Shown piece after piece: positions 10,246 to 18,460 of a DNA stretch of 64,000 nucleotides. How positions within the stretch are numbered: the first letter of the stretch is position 1; every line of letters starts with the position of its first letter. Where the stretch lies: assembly GCA_046074525.1 (NCBI GenBank), contig JBJTOK010000036.1:1-64000 (forward strand). The letters are read 5' to 3'. The notes under the pieces are model-generated. The model searched no databases. It saw nothing but the letters and a program-made list of their open reading frames with translations, and was not told the DNA's origin. A program made the translations under genes and the position numbers. The stretch comes from JAHEZL01 sp046074525. Its GTDB lineage: Bacteria > Bacteroidota > Bacteroidia > Flavobacteriales_C > GCA-002722245.

Positions 10246-10284
10246 GAAAAAACGGAAAGCTGTCCCAGGACAGAACAGCCTTCC
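10246..10284 (-). terminator. First rho-independent terminator after the remnant gene (minus strand)
   Basis: On the minus strand GGAAGGCTGT (10284-10275) pairs with ACAGCTTTCC (10263-10254) with one G-U pair, followed by GTTTTTTC. It starts 35 bases beyond the stop codon at 10319-10321, the expected place for the terminator of the gene whose 3' remnant is at 10319-10654. Confidence 0.65.
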
Positions 10285-10318
10285 CTACTATGAAAAGAAC
10301 GAACAACTAAAACTAGCC

Positions 10319-10654
10319 TTACAGATCTTTAAAGACTTTTATTTTCCCTGATATTCCTTGCTTCGAAATCAATTGCAAGACATAAGTTCCACTTGCGTAC
10401 TCCGAAAAAGGAATTGTTTGAGCCGGTAATAATTCACTCCCGGATAGGCAAGGGAATCCATAAACTCATAATTCTTCAATGTTGAGCTGTTGCCCGATGC
10501 AGGAACATCACCCAGAAAATCATAAAGCAAGCCATCAATAGATCTCTCCACCACAAAATAATCGGCATTGATTTCTGAAGCAGTTTGCCATTCTGTTTTT
10601 ACGACTTTATTTTCTTGCTTTGCTGCAAAAGAAAGCAATTGCGCTGAAACGCCT
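10319..10654 (-). pseudogene. Decayed C-terminal fragment of a T9SS type A cargo protein
   Basis: One frame reads LLSFAAKQENKVVKTEWQT, then ASEINADYFVVERSIDG and NYYRLKQ, the usual segment just before a T9SS type A sorting domain. The frame is lost right after NYYRLKQ. A second frame then gives IPFSEYASGTYVLQLISKQG and GKIKVFKDL with a stop at 10319-10321, which is the normal end of such a sorting domain. The middle of the sorting domain, usually about 50-60 residues with YPNP, is missing. The simplest reading is an internal deletion with a frameshift. No in-frame start exists, since a TGA lies upstream near 10660. Function is lost. Confidence 0.75.
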
Positions 10655-11071
10655 TTATATCAGGCGCCTGATTTTGGGAGGAAAATACACTTCCTTCTGC
10701 CTGTGTGAATACAACATCACAATTGACATAGTGAGAGCCAGAAGTAAAGGAAGCAAAGGAACAAAAGAGGAAAGCGAATAAGATCTTTCATCGCTGAAAC
10801 CTGAGCTTTCCTTTTCAGGATGGAGCATCAGGCGCTGCGCATATTCGTTGAGCGCAATATCAATGTCTTTTTTCGACAAATAACGCAAAGGATATTTCAC
10901 AATACTGTTGTCGTATTTCTTGATATAAACGCAACCCATTCGGTACTGGTAAAAAGTGCCTTCAACAGTTTTGTTTTCACGTTCAATGTTCCAGGTTCTT
11001 GCAGAACTTTCAGCAAATAACACATTGCTGAATATCATCAAAAGGGCGATTAAATAGGTTTGAGCTTTCAT
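10655..11071 (-). CDS. SHD1-domain protein with signal peptide and one membrane segment (probably truncated)
   Basis: 138 residues starting at ATG 11071. Residues 1-20 (MKAQTYLIALLMIFSNVLFA) form a signal peptide. Residues about 25-70, with ARTWNIERENKTVEGTFYQY, VYIKKYDNSIVKYPLRYLS and KKDIDIA, match the SLA1-homology-1-like (SHD1) domain often found at the N-terminus of larger exported Bacteroidota and Planctomycetes proteins. A hydrophobic segment (SSFVPLLPLLLALTMSIVMLY) follows, and the protein ends soon after. The T9SS tail remnant begins directly downstream. The two may be the ends of one former gene whose middle was deleted, which is inference. The short protein may still be made, but its function is unknown. 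Confidence 0.6.
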   Translation of the reverse strand: MKAQTYLIALLMIFSNVLFAESSARTWNIERENKTVEGTFYQYRMGCVYIKKYDNSIVKYPLRYLSKKDIDIALNEYAQRLMLHPEKESSGFSDERSYSLSSFVPLLPLLLALTMSIVMLYSHRQKEVYFPPKIRRLI

Positions 11072-11169
11072 AGTGTCTGTGTTTTGGTGCTTTTATAAAG
11101 TACGGGCAAACCAGACAAAAAAGTGTTATAATTTGGAAGGGATTTGTTATAAAATTCCTCTCTCTACAT

Positions 11170-11199
11170 CATTGCGAGGAGGAACGACGAAGCAACCTC
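11170..11199. repeat. Short interspersed intergenic repeat (cattgcgaggagg...gaagcaacctc type)
   Basis: A 30-base stretch beginning cattgcgaggaggaacgacg and ending gaagcaacctc. A diverged relative with CATCGCGA and GAAGCAACCTCC lies at about 23084-23122. Similar elements are common between genes in Bacteroidota. Confidence 0.45.
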
Positions 11200-11207
11200 A
11201 TCATTTA

Positions 11208-12098
11208 TCAATGCACCAAACTCGCCGCTCCAACAATTCCACTTTCATTGTGCAAAGAGGCGGGCAATACTTTAAGGTTTTTGGTGTAGTACGGCAGTAA
11301 TCTTTTGTTTAGCACTTCCATCACCGGAGGTTTCAGCAAATCGAAAGCTGCGCCTATGCCGCCGCCGATGATCAGTGTGGAAACATCATAAAGATGAATC
11401 ATGCTCAGCATGGCTTCACCGAGCCGGGAGCCTACAAAATTAAAAACGGCTAAGGCACATGCATCACCTGCTTTTGCGGCTTCGTAAATATCGGCTACTG
11501 ATAAATCTTCTTTGTTTTTGAGGGAAGAGGTGGTGTGCTCTTTCAGCAATTCCTGAGTGAAAGCCACGATGTGTTTGTTACCGATGTAATCTTCCAAAAA
11601 GGCACCGAGTCCAACGGGGATCATGCCCACTTCAGTAGGATTACCGTTGGCTCCCATGAACAATTTCCCGTCGATGACGAGTCCGCCGCCAACACCTGTT
11701 CCTAAAGTGATCAGCAGGAAATCCTTTTCGCCATGCGCACCGAAATGCATCTCGGCCATGGCTGCACAGCGCGCATCATTTTCAAGGGCGATTTTCAATT
11801 GCGGAAAAAGTTTTTGCAGATCGCTTTTTACTGCCATACCGTTGAGTGCCGGCAGGTTGGTGAGTGCAACAATGCTTTTGCGGTCGCGCGAAAGCTGTCC
11901 GGGCAAACCAATTCCCACGCCTTTAATTGCATGTTCCTTGATCGCTGCACTGCATATTTTTTCCAGCAGCTGAAGGAAGGGTTCGGGTGAGGTAGCCCAT
12001 TCATCGCTTGCGAATTTTTGTATTCCTGAAATATTGCCCTGGGTGTCTACCACCCCGGCCTTGATGGAAGTTCCCCCTACGTCGATGCCTAAGTTCAT
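11208..12098 (-). CDS. ROK-family sugar kinase (glucokinase-like)
   Basis: 296 residues. The N-terminal phosphate-binding motif GIDVGGTSIKAG is at residues 4-15, ENDARCAAMAE with the likely catalytic base D108 is at 106-116, and LGTGVGGGLVIDG is at 132-144. Family knowledge: ATP-dependent phosphorylation of glucose or another hexose in the cytoplasm. The usual ROK zinc site (CxCGxxGCxE) is absent. At that place the protein reads GMIPVGLGAFLEDYIG with no cysteine, which argues for a zinc-free subgroup. It is divergent from the GH2 glucosaminidase-like gene, so a role in using released amino sugar or glucose is possible, but the substrate cannot be read from sequence. Confidence 0.85.
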   Translation of the reverse strand: MNLGIDVGGTSIKAGVVDTQGNISGIQKFASDEWATSPEPFLQLLEKICSAAIKEHAIKGVGIGLPGQLSRDRKSIVALTNLPALNGMAVKSDLQKLFPQLKIALENDARCAAMAEMHFGAHGEKDFLLITLGTGVGGGLVIDGKLFMGANGNPTEVGMIPVGLGAFLEDYIGNKHIVAFTQELLKEHTTSSLKNKEDLSVADIYEAAKAGDACALAVFNFVGSRLGEAMLSMIHLYDVSTLIIGGGIGAAFDLLKPPVMEVLNKRLLPYYTKNLKVLPASLHNESGIVGAASLVH

Positions 12099-12295
12099 GC
12101 TTTGCGTTTTTTGCTAATGTATGGCTTTCCGGTTATAGTGAGGTATACATATTTGTTGCTTTTTCTTTTCATTTTTTTATCTTGCCTCTGAATCAGGGAA
12201 ATAGAAGGGCAAGTGCTGCTATCACTATAAAGATGTCTGCGAAATGTCCATGCCGTAAACTGGCGCTCCCTGCTACTATTAACTAAGTTTGCTAC
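12099..12295. other. Divergent intergenic region (ROK kinase / GH2)
   Basis: 197 bp between two divergent genes must hold both promoters. A TAAGTTTG sequence at 12284-12291 fits the Bacteroidota -7 consensus TAnnTTTG, but it lies only 4 bases before the GH2 ATG and has no -33 element, so it was not called as a promoter. Nothing else is recognisable. Confidence 0.4.
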
Positions 12296-14884
12296 ATGAA
12301 TTTATTTAGAAATTTTTTTACGTATTTCGTATTGCTTGTTTTGTTTTCCTGTACCTCGGGAACCGGCGTTAGTGACGCTGTACAAAACAAAACTCTTTCC
12401 TCCGGATGGAAAATCAAATCTTCAAAAAATACCACTTTAAAAGGTGAGCAGTTGTCGCTCGGACAAAGCGATGCCGATTGGGTTGCTGCGACAGTTCCCT
12501 CTACAGTGCTGGGCGCGCTGCTGGATGCGGGTCAATATAAAAATGTTTATGAAGGTGATCATCTCGCGAAAATTCCAACGGAGCAATTCAAGTCTTCGTG
12601 GTGGTACACTACTTCTTTCCAGCTGAAAGACATTACAGAAGAAAATCATTACCAGCTCCATTTTAGTGGCATCAACTACAAAGCGAATATCTGGCTGAAT
12701 GGGAAATTATTGGTCGATTCATCTTCTGTTTCCGGGGCTTTCAACCGTTTTTCATTGCTGGTGGATTCATTGGTGAAAGCAGGAGACAACCATCTAGCAG
12801 TTGAAGTTTTTCCTCCTTCGAAAGGAGCTTACACCATCGGATTTGTGGATTGGGCGCCGGTTCCGCCGGATCAAAACATGGGCATTTTCCGACCGGTGAC
12901 TTTGCAGGTCACCAAACAGGTGGAAATCAAAAACACTTTTGTGCAAAGCAAATTGAATCTGCAAACCTTGAAGGAAGCCGATTTGAGCATCAGTACCGAA
13001 GTAATCAATCATGAAGCAAAAGATTGTGAAGTAGTGCTTGAAGGAAAAATTGGTGCTCTTGTTTTCAGTAAAAAAGTGGCATTGAAAGCCAACGAAAAGC
13101 AGAAGGTGATTTTCTCTTCTAAAGAGTTTCCCCAGCTGCATATTCGCGATCCGCAATTGTGGTGGCCGAATGGCTATGGCAATCCGGCGATGCACGAACT
13201 GCAGCTTTCGGCAAAGCTGGATACCGTTCTTTCTTCTTCTGAAAAAGTGAATTTTGGTATTCGTGAAGTGGCGACTTATTTCAATGAAAATGGCCATCGT
13301 GGTTATACCGTAAATGGCAAAGAAATTTTAATTAAAGGTGCGGGATGGGTAGATGATTTGTTGCTAAGAAATACTTACGCTTACGATGAAGCACAGGTCG
13401 CTTATGTAAAAGACATGAACCTCAATTGCATCCGCTTTGAAGGTTTTTGGGGCAAAGATGAACATTTGTATGAACTCTGTGATCGCAACGGATTACTGGC
13501 CATGGTAGGTTTTAGCTGTCACTGGGAATGGGCCGATTACCTAGGAACACCTTGCGGTGATCAGTATGGCTGCGCGACTGAAAAAGAGGCCATCGATTTA
13601 CTTTCTTCTTACTGGAAAAACCAAATCACCTGGCTGCGCAATCATCCTTCTATCTTCACCTGGGTAGGTGGAAGCGATTATCTGCCACATCCCGATCTTG
13701 AAAAAAAATATCTCGCCATTTTGAAAGATGTTGATCCTACACGTCCCTATCTGGGTAGTGCGAAAACCTATGTGAGTAAAATCAGCGGACCATCGGGCGT
13801 AAAGATGAACGGACCTTACGATTATGTTCCACCGATGTACTGGTACACTGATACGGTTCGTGGAGGTGCTTTTGGTTTCAACACCGAAACGGGGCCCGGA
13901 CCGCAGGTTCCTGTGTTGTGGACCATCAATAAAATGTTTGATGGCAAAGCGAAATGGCCGATCGATTCCAGCTGGAATTATCATTGCGGCCGACACGCTT
14001 TCGGTGATATGAAGCGCTACATGAAATCTTTTGAGCAGCGTTACGGAGTTTCGCCATCGCTGGAAGATTTTTCACTCTTTACCCAGGTTGCGAGTTATGA
14101 AGGCATTCGTCCTATGTTTGAAGCTTTTCGCGTGAACCGTCCCAATGCCACAGGGGTGGTGCAATGGATGCTTAACTCCGCGTGGCTCGATACTTACTGG
14201 CAGTTGTATGATGCGTATTTAATGCCAACTGGTGCGTATTATGGTACCAAAGCGGCTTGTGCTCCGGTACAGGGGATTTACAATTATGGAAATCATTCGG
14301 TGTATTTGGCGAACGATACCAAGGATTCTGTCAAAGGAAAAGTACTGATTGAAATGTACAACAGTGATTCAAAATTATTGTACAGTAAAGAAGCAGAAGG
14401 AACGGCTGCTGCTAATGCTTCTGTTCAACTGCTGTCGCTGCCTGCATTGACGAAAGGTACTTCCTTCTTAAACCTCATTGTTCAAATTGAAAAAGGAGAA
14501 AAAATCGCTTCTAATTTTTATTGGCTGAGTAGTAAAAAAGACAAGATGGAAGCGGCAAAAGACAGTGCTTCGTGGATCTACACGCCAGCAATTGAATTTG
14601 CCGATTTCACCGCTTTGCGTTCTTTGCCGAAAGCAAAAATCAAAGTAGAATACAATGGGTCTGGAGAAGTAACGGTGACGAATACTTCTGATAAAATCGC
14701 CTTCTTTATTGAGCTCACAGCAATGAACTCTTCTGCCAAAGAACCGGTACGACCAGTGATTTGGAGCGATAATTATATTTCCCTGAAAGCCGGGGAAGTG
14801 CGAAAACTCCAGATTTCCTTACCATCGGGCGATATTTCCAAGTTGCCGGTGGTGGTGGAAAGCAGAGGGATTAATGTGGAGTAA
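12296..14884 (+). CDS. GH2 exo-beta-D-glucosaminidase-like lipoprotein
   Basis: 862 residues. It begins with a lipoprotein-type signal ending LVLFSC, with the lipid-bearing Cys probably at residue 19. The domain order is a GH2 sugar-binding fold, an Ig-like domain, a TIM barrel and C-terminal Ig-like domains. In the barrel the acid/base position reads GGSD (S460-D461) instead of the usual N-E. The nucleophile is E531 in FNTETGPGPQVP. The S-D replacement and the ETGPGP motif are known marks of the GH2 exo-beta-D-glucosaminidases (CsxA type). These remove glucosamine from the non-reducing end of chitosan oligosaccharides. Localisation is inferred as periplasmic or outer-membrane anchored. Beta-mannosidase is the alternative but fits the active site less well. 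Confidence 0.82.
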   Translation: MNLFRNFFTYFVLLVLFSCTSGTGVSDAVQNKTLSSGWKIKSSKNTTLKGEQLSLGQSDADWVAATVPSTVLGALLDAGQYKNVYEGDHLAKIPTEQFKSSWWYTTSFQLKDITEENHYQLHFSGINYKANIWLNGKLLVDSSSVSGAFNRFSLLVDSLVKAGDNHLAVEVFPPSKGAYTIGFVDWAPVPPDQNMGIFRPVTLQVTKQVEIKNTFVQSKLNLQTLKEADLSISTEVINHEAKDCEVVLEGKIGALVFSKKVALKANEKQKVIFSSKEFPQLHIRDPQLWWPNGYGNPAMHELQLSAKLDTVLSSSEKVNFGIREVATYFNENGHRGYTVNGKEILIKGAGWVDDLLLRNTYAYDEAQVAYVKDMNLNCIRFEGFWGKDEHLYELCDRNGLLAMVGFSCHWEWADYLGTPCGDQYGCATEKEAIDLLSSYWKNQITWLRNHPSIFTWVGGSDYLPHPDLEKKYLAILKDVDPTRPYLGSAKTYVSKISGPSGVKMNGPYDYVPPMYWYTDTVRGGAFGFNTETGPGPQVPVLWTINKMFDGKAKWPIDSSWNYHCGRHAFGDMKRYMKSFEQRYGVSPSLEDFSLFTQVASYEGIRPMFEAFRVNRPNATGVVQWMLNSAWLDTYWQLYDAYLMPTGAYYGTKAACAPVQGIYNYGNHSVYLANDTKDSVKGKVLIEMYNSDSKLLYSKEAEGTAAANASVQLLSLPALTKGTSFLNLIVQIEKGEKIASNFYWLSSKKDKMEAAKDSASWIYTPAIEFADFTALRSLPKAKIKVEYNGSGEVTVTNTSDKIAFFIELTAMNSSAKEPVRPVIWSDNYISLKAGEVRKLQISLPSGDISKLPVVVESRGINVE

Positions 14885-14885
14885 T

Positions 14886-17800
14886 TTATTTTACTACTGC
14901 TTTTAAAACTTCAATATTGTTCTCGTATTTCACCTGGATAAAATACAAGTCAGCAGCGTAACTGCTTAAATCAATTGCAGAATAACTGTCGCTTGGAATC
15001 AGTGATAAAATCATTCTCCCGGTTTTGTCAAATACAGTAATGTTTTGTGCTACTTCATTGCTTTGCAAGGTAAATATTCCGTTGCTTGGGTTTGGGTAAA
15101 GTATTGCGCCGGTCACTTTAGTTTTCGTAATGCCTACACTACTTGCGCATGGATTCGGTGATCCGTCCCATATCGTATTTAAAACGCTATTGGTAACAAC
15201 AGCCGGATTAAAATCAAAATAGATTTCTGCTTTGTTCTTAATCATAGTGCCTTTTGCCAGATTGCTTTTTGGTTTAATTTCAAAAACCACATAACCGTGA
15301 CTTGCGGGTTCATTATGTGTACTATCGGGGAGCCAGATATTGTCAAATACAAATTTTACTGCGTTGCCAGGCAAAATCTGTGTATACATCGTATCGCTTT
15401 TCGCGAGAATTTTCAGCGTAGATAGGTCTAGATTAGAGCTCAAAGAATCAACTATAGCGATGTTGATAGCCTCCGCATTTCCGGTATTTTGAAAGCGGAC
15501 AGTATAGGTTAGTTTCTGGCTATTTTGGATATATCCTCCATCGCAAACTCCTCTGGGATATACCTGTTTGTCGTTGGGGTCATAGCCATTGATGACAGGG
15601 AAATAATAATCCTTACTGATGGTTTCGGCATTACTGGTGATGATGGTATGAAGATGTACCGTATCGCCTATGTTTGCAGAATCTAAGGTTTTTAAAATGA
15701 TTTTTGGTGCAAATGGAGCAGACAGATAATTCAGGGATACCAGATTCCAGATTAAAGTATCGCCAATGATTTTATCCGGCGATGGTTGAGCACTTTGATA
15801 GGACACCAAAGAGTCAAGAACCAATTTTACTTTTCCCGACATATTAGTACAGCCTCTGTTGAAGGAATGCAACTGAACAGAAGCATTGAAATTTTTTCGG
15901 AAGGCATCTGCAAGAAGCGATAAATTTAAACTGGAAGAATTTTCCGGACCGGTGATCAGCAGGGAGGCAGTATCAGTACAGGCTTTATTATCCACCGCTA
16001 CGCAGGTATATACTCCGGGAGTATTAAAGCTGGCACTATCAGCAAAAGGAGCATTTGTGTTGAGCCATGTATAAGTGACAGGGTAAGTTCCATAATAGGC
16101 TTTTGCCACTGCCTCACCGTTTTGGTTATTGCAGCTCCTATCACTTACGCCAGTAAAATGCAGTTCGATATCACAGTTATCCGGAGAATCGCCTTTTAAT
16201 CTGGCAATACGATTTCTACCTTTTCCATTGTATGAGGTAAAACTACCTGCAATAAGTACATCTCCGTCTTTTTGTAATTCAATGCAGTTAATTTTTTCGT
16301 CGGTCCCGCTTCCTACAGAAAATGTGTTGTCCAGTTTTCCGGCGGCAGTTAATCGAAGTAGATAGTTTTTTGTAATTCCGTTAAACGTTTTAAAAAATCC
16401 GCCTACAATTATTTTGTTGTCGTTCTGTACGGTTATCACATTGATCAGATTATCAAATTTCCCTTCTGTTACCCAACTTGAGTCGATGGTGCCATCAGCC
16501 TTTAATTTTCTTAAAAAAGTACCGTGTCCATAGCCTGGTGCGACCAAAATTTTTCCGTCTTTTAGTATTTCTAATTCACTTGTTCCAATATTATTGGAAA
16601 TTGAAAATGTTGGGTCAAGATCGCCATTGGATTCTAAGCGTTTCACTCCGGAAGTATATATATTTCCGTTAAGCATGGCAGCTCCTCCCACCACAATTTT
16701 TCCATCGGGTTGTACTTTTATTACTTCAATGATAGATGTGATATTGCTACTGTTAAATGAAGGATCCAGAGTTCCGTCGTTGTTTAACCTCGCCATATTT
16801 TTCACGATGAGATTTTGATATTGGGAAAATTCTCCTCCGATTAAAATTTTACCGTTAGATTGAATGGCAATAGTGTTAATTGAATAAATATCTCCGGCAT
16901 AGGAATGAAACGTGTTATCAATGCTTCCATTATTGTTTAAGCGAACAATCATTTCACTGGATACTCCATTGAACTTATCAAAACTGCCTGCCAAGATAAT
17001 TTTTCCATCGGCTTGTATCGCAATGGCATTTATTTCAGAATTGGCTCCTGTCCCTATTTGGAAAGTAGTGTCTAAAGATCCGTCGGTATTGAGTCGGGCA
17101 ACCCGCTTTGAAAAATCATTATTGAAAAAAGTAAAGTCTCCAACGATTAAAATCTTTCCGTCAGGAAGAATTTTAACGGATTTTATTTCATCATTTGCAC
17201 CAGAGCCCGGGTAAAAGTCATTGAACAGTTTCCCATTGGCGTCAACCCTGGCAAGGAAGTTCCTGCGGTATCCATTGATACCCCCAAAGCTACCGCCCAA
17301 AAGAATACTGGAATCACTTAATTCTATTGTGCAATTGATACTTGTACCATTGGGACCACCAATAATATCACCGGCAGAAAAGTAGGGATCATATGTGCCG
17401 TCGGGTAAAATGCGGAAGATTTGATCTATAGGATTGTTTTTGTAGGTATAAACTTTACCCGATAACAATATTTTACCATCACTGAGAATCAAAATATGAT
17501 TGATATAACTCCCTTCTTTTTTTCCATTATTGAAAGACGGATCAACTTTTCCATCAGCCTCTAGACGAATAATTCCGGATTCCCCTGCAACAAGTATTTT
17601 ATTGTCATTTTGTATTTTGATGTCTGTAATCCCGCCGAGATTGCTGATACCAGCGTTAAAACCAGAGTCAACGCTACCATCATTATTTAATTGCGAAACA
17701 GTACCAGATCCAAGGAGTATCTTTCCATCATTTTTATATGCAATGGCAGTTACCTGTCCGATACTTTGTTGTATAAAAGTACTGTCAATAGTTCCATTTT

Positions 17801-18353
17801 CAAGTAATCGCACTAGTCCCTGGTGGGATTTACCATTGAATGAACTAAAACCACCTCCAACAAGAATTTTATTATCGGGTTGAATGAAAATCTTACTCAC
17901 AGTGAAATTGGAATGGGAACCTGCATAAAAACTTGCATCAATTGATCCGTCTGGATTAAGTCGGGTGATTCTATTTACAATTTGATTATTGACAGTGATA
18001 AAGTTTCCGCCTACTACAATTTTTCCGTCAGCTTGTATTGCCATTGAATATACAATCCCCTGAATGTCGGTTTTGAAGGAATCATCATAAGATCCATCTG
18101 CATTCAACCTAAGCATTGATTGAGTTTTATTCCCATTATAGTTTGAAAAAGCTCCTCCTACTACTATTTTTTTATCATTTTGGATTTGAATGTCGAGTAC
18201 CTTTTCATCGAACCCATCTCCATAGCCAAATCCTTTGTCACTAGGGTTAAAACTTAAATCCAAGGAGCCTGTTTGTGCAAATATCACAGACACATTTAAC
18301 AAACTCAATAAAAACAATATGTTTTTACTTTGAAGAATTCTTCTTAATTCCAT
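14886..18353 (-). CDS. T9SS-exported delta-60 repeat (beta-propeller-like) protein
   Basis: The start is placed at ATG 18353 (MELRRILQSKNILFLLSLLN, signal peptide ending VIFAQ) rather than at the further upstream in-frame ATG. This gives 1155 residues. About a dozen delta-60 repeats follow, each with QPDGKILVGGxF, NGxxxxxxARLNxDGSxD and xFxxGxG elements. They cover roughly residues 20-700 and probably form propellers. Next come a proline/threonine-containing SprB-like segment, a conserved-repeat domain with NTGNAEAINIAIVDSLSSNL, and a T9SS type A sorting domain (GAILYPNPSNGIFTLQSN to the C-terminus). It is predicted to be exported across the outer membrane, but its function is unknown. Its stop abuts the end of the convergent GH2 gene with one base between, so there is no room for a separate terminator. 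Confidence 0.85.
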   Translation of the reverse strand: MELRRILQSKNILFLLSLLNVSVIFAQTGSLDLSFNPSDKGFGYGDGFDEKVLDIQIQNDKKIVVGGAFSNYNGNKTQSMLRLNADGSYDDSFKTDIQGIVYSMAIQADGKIVVGGNFITVNNQIVNRITRLNPDGSIDASFYAGSHSNFTVSKIFIQPDNKILVGGGFSSFNGKSHQGLVRLLENGTIDSTFIQQSIGQVTAIAYKNDGKILLGSGTVSQLNNDGSVDSGFNAGISNLGGITDIKIQNDNKILVAGESGIIRLEADGKVDPSFNNGKKEGSYINHILILSDGKILLSGKVYTYKNNPIDQIFRILPDGTYDPYFSAGDIIGGPNGTSINCTIELSDSSILLGGSFGGINGYRRNFLARVDANGKLFNDFYPGSGANDEIKSVKILPDGKILIVGDFTFFNNDFSKRVARLNTDGSLDTTFQIGTGANSEINAIAIQADGKIILAGSFDKFNGVSSEMIVRLNNNGSIDNTFHSYAGDIYSINTIAIQSNGKILIGGEFSQYQNLIVKNMARLNNDGTLDPSFNSSNITSIIEVIKVQPDGKIVVGGAAMLNGNIYTSGVKRLESNGDLDPTFSISNNIGTSELEILKDGKILVAPGYGHGTFLRKLKADGTIDSSWVTEGKFDNLINVITVQNDNKIIVGGFFKTFNGITKNYLLRLTAAGKLDNTFSVGSGTDEKINCIELQKDGDVLIAGSFTSYNGKGRNRIARLKGDSPDNCDIELHFTGVSDRSCNNQNGEAVAKAYYGTYPVTYTWLNTNAPFADSASFNTPGVYTCVAVDNKACTDTASLLITGPENSSSLNLSLLADAFRKNFNASVQLHSFNRGCTNMSGKVKLVLDSLVSYQSAQPSPDKIIGDTLIWNLVSLNYLSAPFAPKIILKTLDSANIGDTVHLHTIITSNAETISKDYYFPVINGYDPNDKQVYPRGVCDGGYIQNSQKLTYTVRFQNTGNAEAINIAIVDSLSSNLDLSTLKILAKSDTMYTQILPGNAVKFVFDNIWLPDSTHNEPASHGYVVFEIKPKSNLAKGTMIKNKAEIYFDFNPAVVTNSVLNTIWDGSPNPCASSVGITKTKVTGAILYPNPSNGIFTLQSNEVAQNITVFDKTGRMILSLIPSDSYSAIDLSSYAADLYFIQVKYENNIEVLKAVVK

Positions 18354-18428
18354 AAAATTAATTTGTTTAGGCATCCAAAATCGCCTCAAAGGTAAGTAAA
18401 TAGGTGAGAAATTAATAAAGAATTTCCC

Positions 18429-18436
18429 TATTTTTG
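18429..18436 (+). promoter_or_regulatory. Candidate -7 box for ileS
   Basis: TATTTTTG fits the Bacteroidota -7 consensus TAnnTTTG and ends 24 bases before the ileS ATG at 18461. No clear -33 TTTG is visible. Confidence 0.45.
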
Positions 18437-18460
18437 CCCTCCTTCAATCAGAAGTATTTC

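Larger units (their letters stand above)
9708..10318. other. Intergenic stretch with repeat-like DNA and terminators
   Basis: No convincing gene is seen. It contains an imperfect hairpin element around 9846-9916 and three inverted repeats at 9956-9983, 10209-10242 and 10254-10284. These are followed on the minus strand by T-runs and would end transcription coming from 10319-11071. The short reading frames here overlap the repeats and have no recognisable protein features. Confidence 0.7.

Noticed and set aside
12284..12291. TAAGTTTG as a promoter -7 box for the GH2 gene
   Set aside because: It ends 4 bases before the ATG and has no -33 element, so the transcript would lack a leader.
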